Assembly (NCBI RefSeq): GCF_000373625.1
Contig: NZ_KB891987.1
Span: 1,189,655-1,253,654, forward strand
Direction of reading: 5' to 3'
Length of the DNA stretch: 64,000 nucleotides
DNA from: Streptomyces sp. LaPpAH-108
Lineage (GTDB): Bacteria > Actinomycetota > Actinomycetes > Streptomycetales > Streptomycetaceae
This document shows, in pieces, positions 59,840-64,000 of this stretch. How positions within the stretch are numbered: the first letter of the stretch is position 1; each line of letters starts with the position of its first letter. A program made the translations under genes and the position numbers. The notes under the pieces were generated by a model. It was not told where the DNA came from, searched no databases, and saw only the letters and a list, made by a program, of their open reading frames with translations.

Positions 59840-60538
59840 CTACGCCGTCCTCTTGCGCAGCCCCACCAGCGTCTCGATCCGGTTGGTGGTGATCGAGTCC
59901 ACGCCCAGGGACAGCAGTTTCCGCATGGAGCGGCCGGTGTCCGGGGTCCACACCGACAGCAGGTAGCCGTCGTGGTGGACCCGGGCCGCCAGGTCGCGGT
60001 CGACCAGGGAGAAGCGGTAGTTGAGCCAGCGGGGCCGGATCGCTTCGAGGACGCCGGGGCGGGGGCGGGCCAGGCTGGTCCAGGTCAGGGCGATCTCCGC
60101 GGCGGGGTCGGCGGCGCGGAGGGTGAGCATCGACTCGGCGCCCGCGCAGTAGTACACCCGGTCCTTCGCGCCGCAGTCGCCGACGACACCGAGGACCCGC
60201 TCCACCGTACGGCGGTGGACCGGTCCGCACAGGTCCACCAGGACCCGGGCGCCCTCCGTCGCCGCCAGCGCCTCGGCCAGCGTCGGCACCTGACCGTCCG
60301 TCAGCTCGCGCAGCCGCTCGGCGGTCAGCGCGGACAGCGGGCGCTCGATCTCCCACAGCCGCTTCAGCGTCTCGTCGTGCAGCAGCACGGGGACGCCGTC
60401 GCGGGTGAGCCGTACGTCGATCTCGACCGCGTCCGCGCCCTGATCGAGCGCGGAGCGCAGCGAGGCGACGGTGTTCTCGCGGAAGCGGTAGGGGTCGCCC
60501 CGGTGGGCGACGGCGGTCCAGGTCTGCATGGCCGCCAT
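59840..60538 (-). CDS. Glycerophosphodiester phosphodiesterase
   Basis: 232 aa from ATG 60538, or 229 from ATG 60529. GDPD TIM barrel: AHRGDPYRFREN, EIDVRLTRDGVPVLLHD (metal ligands E, D and the catalytic His pair), then VDLCGPV and SVWTPDTGRSM. Hydrolyses glycerophosphodiesters to glycerol-3-phosphate and an alcohol. No signal peptide, so cytoplasmic. Confidence 0.92.
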   Translation of the reverse strand: MAAMQTWTAVAHRGDPYRFRENTVASLRSALDQGADAVEIDVRLTRDGVPVLLHDETLKRLWEIERPLSALTAERLRELTDGQVPTLAEALAATEGARVLVDLCGPVHRRTVERVLGVVGDCGAKDRVYYCAGAESMLTLRAADPAAEIALTWTSLARPRPGVLEAIRPRWLNYRFSLVDRDLAARVHHDGYLLSVWTPDTGRSMRKLLSLGVDSITTNRIETLVGLRKRTA

Positions 60539-60693
60539 TCTGGCAGCCGGGGGACGGGTCGGGGACGAGCCCCGCCTGGCGGCCGACGCGCCGGTCGGCA
60601 GGCCGCCGGGCCCTGGCCGCCGACGGCGGGTCAGCGGGTGAACCGGCCTGGCCCGCAGGGCCGGTCAGCGGCCCGACCGGCCCCGCGACCGCC

Positions 60694-61782
60694 TCAGCGG
60701 GTGAGCCAGGCGTTCGTGTACGTGTCGATCTCCGCCGCGATCCGCGCCTTGCCCGCCGGGTCCAGGAAGGACGCCTCCACGGCGTTCTTCGCCAGCTCGG
60801 CCACGCCCCGCTCGTCCAGGTCGAGCAGACGCGCGGCGACCTCGTACTCGTTGTTCAGGTCGGTGCCGAACATGGGCGGGTCGTCGGAGTTGACCGTGAC
60901 CAGCACGCCCGCGTCCACGAAGTGCCTGATCGGGTGCTCCTCCAGCGTGCGCACCGCGCGGGTGGCGATGTTGGAGGTCGGGCAGACCTCCAGCGCGATG
61001 CGGTGCTCGGCGAGATGCGCGAGCAGCTTCGGGTCCTGGGCGGAGCTGGTGCCGTGCCCGATGCGCTCGGCGCGCAGCTCGGTCAGCGCGTCCCACACCG
61101 TCTGCGGGCCCGTTGTCTCGCCCGAGTGCGGCACCGAGTGCAGACCGGCAGCGATGGCGCGGTCGAAGTACGGCTTGAACTGCGGCCGGGGCACGCCGAT
61201 CTCGGGGCCGCCCAGCCCGAAGGACACCAGGCCCTCGGGGCGGATGCCGTCCTCGGTGGCCAGGCGGGCCGTCTCCTCGGCGGCGTCCAGACCCGCCTCG
61301 CCCGGGATGTCGAAGCACCAGCGCAGCAGGGTGCCGAAGTCCGCCTCGGCCGACTTGCGGGCGTCCTCGATCGCGTCCATGAAGGGCCGCGCCGGTATGC
61401 CGCGCCGGGTGGAGGAGAAGGGGGTGATGGTCAGCTCCGCGTACCGCACCTGCTGGCGGGAGAGGTCGCGGGCGATCTCGTAGGTGAGCAGCCGGACGTC
61501 CTCCGGGGTGCGGACCAGGTCCACGACCGACAGATACACCTGGATGAAGTGCGCGAAGTCGGTGAACGTGAAGTACTCCGCGAGCGCCTCGGGGTCGGTG
61601 GGCACCTTGGAGTCGGGGTGGCGCGCGGCCAGTTCCGAGACGATGCGCGGGGAGGCGGAGCCGACGTGGTGGACGTGCAGTTCGGCCTTGGGCAGCCCGG
61701 CGACGAAGGCGGCGCGGTCGTCGCGCGCGGGGGTGCCTACGGGGGCGCCTGCGGTGCTGCTGTCGGTGCTGCGCTCGGTCAA
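60694..61782 (-). CDS. add: Adenosine deaminase
   Basis: 362 aa from TTG 61782, chosen because GGGGAGG lies five bases upstream and no ATG/GTG fits. Zinc and catalytic motifs: ELHVHHVGSAS (HxH), GLHSVPHSGETTGP, ERIGHGTSSAQD and VNSDDPPMFGT. Converts adenosine to inosine in purine salvage. Divergent from the DUF4190 gene across 240 bp, where I see no clear operator. Confidence 0.92.
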   Translation of the reverse strand: MTERSTDSSTAGAPVGTPARDDRAAFVAGLPKAELHVHHVGSASPRIVSELAARHPDSKVPTDPEALAEYFTFTDFAHFIQVYLSVVDLVRTPEDVRLLTYEIARDLSRQQVRYAELTITPFSSTRRGIPARPFMDAIEDARKSAEADFGTLLRWCFDIPGEAGLDAAEETARLATEDGIRPEGLVSFGLGGPEIGVPRPQFKPYFDRAIAAGLHSVPHSGETTGPQTVWDALTELRAERIGHGTSSAQDPKLLAHLAEHRIALEVCPTSNIATRAVRTLEEHPIRHFVDAGVLVTVNSDDPPMFGTDLNNEYEVAARLLDLDERGVAELAKNAVEASFLDPAGKARIAAEIDTYTNAWLTR

Positions 61783-62023
61783 GGGGTCCTCCCCAGGGGG
61801 AACGGCGCTCGCGGACGCACGGTGGTGCGCCGGGCGCGGGCGATCGGCTGATCGATGGTGCCCGGACATCCTAGGCCGGGCCACCGACAACGCCCGAAAA
61901 CGGCCTCGGGGCCGGGGCGTGCGGCTTCGGTTCCGGCCTGTCACAGGTCGGCCACCGGGCACCGGGAAGGTAAAGGCAAGGCTTTACGATGATCCGACGA
62001 GCAGACGGAGGGGGAGGGGTCAC

Positions 62024-62824
62024 GTGACCGAACAGCCACAGCCCGGCGCGGGCGAGGGACCGGACTACGACCCGTGGGCGCCGCCCGCGAGTGGACCGTC
62101 CCTGGAGAAGGGCGCCCCGGCCCCCGGCTCCGCTCCGGCCTCCGGCGCACAACCCCCCGTCCAGCAGCCGCCCGTGCCCCCGTCCTCGGTGCACGACCAG
62201 GCGACCATGACGTCTTTCCCATCGGCCGGATTCGGCCCGCCGCCCGTGACGGGCCCGCCGCTCGCCGGTCCGCCCGTCGCCGGTCCGCCGTTCGGCGCCC
62301 CGCCCGTCGGCGGTCCCGTCCCGCCCCCGGCGCAGGGCTGGGGCGATCCCTCCGTACCGCCCCCGCCGTACGCCCCCACCGGCCCGGGCATGGGCGCCCC
62401 GCAGCCGCCGGGCGGTTACGGCTACCCCGACTACCCCGGCCCCGCGCAGGGTTACGGCTGGAACGGCGCCCCGGCGCTGCCGCAGAACGGCATGGGCACC
62501 TCCGCGATGGTGCTCGGCATCCTGTCCCTCTGTCTGTTCTGCTTCTACGGCATCCCGTCCATCGTGCTCGGCATCATCGCGGTGGTCCTCGGCGTCAAGG
62601 GCAAGCAGCGCGCCGACCGGGGCGAGGCCACCAACCGGGGCTCCGCCCAGGGCGGTTTCGTCATGGGCATCATCGGGATCGTGCTCGGCATCCTGGTGGT
62701 CGTCTTCTGGGGCGTGCTGTTCGCGAAGATCGTGCACGACTCGGACACCGGCTCCGACGACGACCCGTACGGCTCGTACAACTCCGCGCCCAGCGTGTCC
62801 GCACCGCTGCTGCCCCGCGCCTGA
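62024..62824 (+). CDS. DUF4190 membrane protein with Pro-rich N-terminus
   Basis: 266 aa from GTG 62024 (GGGGAGGGG upstream). Residues 1-155 are Pro/Gly/Ala/Tyr-rich, with GPPVAGPPFGAPPVGGP and GYGYPDYPGPAQGYG repeats. Two TM helices follow (MVLGILSLCLFCFYGIPSIV with VLGIIAVVLG; GFVMGIIGIVLGILVVVFWG), the DUF4190 module, then a short acidic tail. Streptomycetes have several such proteins; function unknown. Confidence 0.87.
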   Translation: MTEQPQPGAGEGPDYDPWAPPASGPSLEKGAPAPGSAPASGAQPPVQQPPVPPSSVHDQATMTSFPSAGFGPPPVTGPPLAGPPVAGPPFGAPPVGGPVPPPAQGWGDPSVPPPPYAPTGPGMGAPQPPGGYGYPDYPGPAQGYGWNGAPALPQNGMGTSAMVLGILSLCLFCFYGIPSIVLGIIAVVLGVKGKQRADRGEATNRGSAQGGFVMGIIGIVLGILVVVFWGVLFAKIVHDSDTGSDDDPYGSYNSAPSVSAPLLPRA

Positions 62825-62880
62825 CACCGGGCACCGGCAGCCGACAGCACGCATTCGGCGCCGCGCTCACCAACTCGCCT

Positions 62881-62908
62881 GGCCCGCCCCCGTCACGGAG
62901 GGCGGGCC
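62881..62908. terminator. Terminator between DUF4190 and NADAR genes
   Basis: GGCCCGCCC (62881-62889) pairs perfectly with GGGCGGGCC (62900-62908), between convergent stops. Confidence 0.8.
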
Positions 62909-62916
62909 GCGCCCGT

Positions 62917-63474
62917 TCAGCCGTCCCGCAGCCGCGCCCGCGCCGCCATCAGCGCGAACCCCAGCAGGTTCGGCCCCCGCCAGCGCTCGGGGTCACCGGC
63001 CCGCTCGTCGTCCGCCGCGAGGCCGATGCCCCACACCCGGTCCACCGGGCTCGCCTCCACCAGCACCCGCTCCCCGGTGCCCAGCAGGAACGCGCGCAGC
63101 TCGTCGTGCGCCGCGAACTTGTGCACGCTGCCCTCGACGACGATCCCGGCCCGCTCGCGCGCCCATATCGCCTCGTCGAAGCCCCGGACCAGCCGCCCGG
63201 CCTCCTTCGCCTGCGCGGGATGCGCCGAGGCCAGCACCAGCCGCTCCGCCTCCGCGTCCCCGAACAGCCGCGCCTTGGCGGCCATCATCCAGTGCTCGGC
63301 CGTCGCGTACTCCACGCCGTCCACCGTGAACGGCGCGGGCCACCACTGGCTGAGACAGCCCGCGCCCGCCGAGCCGTCCGGACGCGGCCGGTGCCCCCAG
63401 AAGTGCAGATACTTCACCCGTGCCCCCGCCCGGACCTCGCTGATCAGTGTGTCCAGGCCCTCGATCTTCCCCAT
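62917..63474 (-). CDS. NADAR family protein
   Basis: 185 aa from ATG 63474; an in-frame GTG at 63504 adds ten residues, and neither has an SD. Core motifs HFWGHRPRPD, LSQWWPAPFTVDGVEYATAE, HWMMAAKARLFGD, and WRGPNLLGFALM fit the NADAR/YbiA fold. Known members remove ribose from ADP-ribose-type or riboflavin-pathway intermediates. Stand-alone here. Confidence 0.88.
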   Translation of the reverse strand: MGKIEGLDTLISEVRAGARVKYLHFWGHRPRPDGSAGAGCLSQWWPAPFTVDGVEYATAEHWMMAAKARLFGDAEAERLVLASAHPAQAKEAGRLVRGFDEAIWARERAGIVVEGSVHKFAAHDELRAFLLGTGERVLVEASPVDRVWGIGLAADDERAGDPERWRGPNLLGFALMAARARLRDG

Positions 63475-63546
63475 GACCGCGAGTGTGTCACCAGCCACTG
63501 ACACTCCGTACGCCCCGGCTCATGGCGACTCGACACCTGGTCGACA

Positions 63547-63590
63547 GATTCCGTCGCGTAACCAAAAGGCAACAACGGAATCCCTTGTTG
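63547..63590. promoter_or_regulatory. Dyads in the NADAR/aldehyde dehydrogenase promoter
   Basis: GATTCCGT (63547-63554) and ACGGAATC (63575-63582) are perfect complements. A second dyad pairs CAACA (63570-63574 region) with TGTTG (63586-63590). AACAACGGA at 63571-63579 is the reverse of TCCGTTGTT found before the other aldehyde dehydrogenase at 30957. Confidence 0.45.
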
Positions 63591-63680
63591 GCGCGATATC
63601 ACTCTGTCAGGATCGGCACTCAAATCGAGCTGGAGCCACGCCACCCGGCCCCCACGGGGTGTACGGCGGAGGAGAGCGAC

Positions 63681-64000
63681 ATGCACATCCCGGGCACCGC
63701 CATCCCGGAACGATTCCCCGCACGCGACCGCTTTTCGGACGGCGCGCAGTACCTCGCGGGCCGCCCCGCGCGGGGCACCTCGGGCCGCACCCACACCGTG
63801 ACCGACCCGGCCACCGGCCAGGAGATCCTGACGTACGAACTCGCGGGCACGGACGACGTGGACGCGGCCGTCGCCGCCGCCCACGCGGCCTTCCCCGGCT
63901 GGGCCGCCACCACGCCCGGCGAGCGCTCCGACACCCTGCACCGCCTGGCCGCCCTGATCGCGGAGCGCGCCGAGGAGTTCGCCCGCGCGGAATCGCTCCA
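63681..64000 (+). CDS. Aldehyde dehydrogenase (3' cut by the window edge)
   Basis: N-terminal 106 residues from ATG 63681 with GGAGGAG upstream; the frame is open to the window end. DRFSDGAQYLAGRPARGTSG, VTDPATGQEILTYELAGTDD and AAHAAFPGWAATTPGERSDT are typical of aminobutyraldehyde/betaine-aldehyde-type dehydrogenases, and the N-terminal region aligns by eye with the enzyme at 31086-32525. The catalytic residues lie outside the window, so activity cannot be judged. Confidence 0.88.
   Translation, partial: MHIPGTAIPERFPARDRFSDGAQYLAGRPARGTSGRTHTVTDPATGQEILTYELAGTDDVDAAVAAAHAAFPGWAATTPGERSDTLHRLAALIAERAEEFARAESL

Overview
The window is a high-GC actinobacterial chromosome segment, almost certainly from a Streptomyces: GTG/TTG starts, GTGA and TGATG gene overlaps, strong third-position GC, the sporulation sigma factor gene whiG, four clustered type I signal peptidases, a SARP regulator, and a TTA (bldA-type) codon in one regulator.

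Left part (0-14.9 kb), core housekeeping: signal peptidase genes sipW(partial)-sipX-sipY, a strong terminator, sipZ-NUDIX, a DUF2469 gene, yraN-comM-dprA, whiG, a TetR gene, a convergent M23 peptidase, then rpsB, tsf, pyrH, frr, cdsA. Between cdsA and rlmN (15.0-19.4 kb) lies an accessory patch with a degenerate Ser/Thr kinase, two small conserved genes, a TTA-containing XRE/DUF5919 regulator with a NUDIX hydrolase, a structured non-coding stretch and a lower-GC pentapeptide-repeat membrane protein.

Middle (19.6-33.9 kb): rlmN; a TPP riboswitch followed by a thiamine-type ABC importer; a LAETG surface protein; a small kinase-like protein; a VOC protein; an ABC efflux-type pair with an abnormal signature motif; and a polyamine/GABA-type block (class III aminotransferase, Lrp/AsnC regulator, aldehyde dehydrogenase, polyamine-binding lipoprotein).

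The most interesting part is 33.9-53.9 kb, a chromosomal type IV secretion-like locus. It holds an ECF sigma factor, a TPR protein, a VirB1-like lytic transglycosylase, a deviant P-loop protein, two paralogous two-TM pilin-like proteins, a VirB8-like protein, a VirB6/TrbL-like protein with a Gly/Ser-rich tail, a VirB4 apparently split into a membrane/N-terminal half and an ATPase half, a VirD4/TraG coupling ATPase, DUF418 and DUF3592 membrane proteins, an NlpC/P60 hydrolase, a DUF4913 protein, a possible secreted substrate, an AfsR-like SARP and a ChW-type membrane protein. I see no relaxase, integrase or oriT. Six start regions in the locus (seven sites) carry an ECF-type promoter pattern, GAAC-N17/18-CGTT, mostly TGAACCG-N15-CCGTTGT. 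I infer a single regulon controlled by the locus's own ECF sigma factor. The TPR protein and the ChW protein share an N-terminal domain, which ties the two ends of the locus together.

Right part (53.9-64 kb): AraC regulator, VOC protein and a UvrA-like double ABC protein; divergent DUF305 and LVIVD-repeat secreted proteins; a glycerophosphodiester phosphodiesterase; adenosine deaminase; a DUF4190 membrane protein; a NADAR protein; and a second aldehyde dehydrogenase cut by the window edge.
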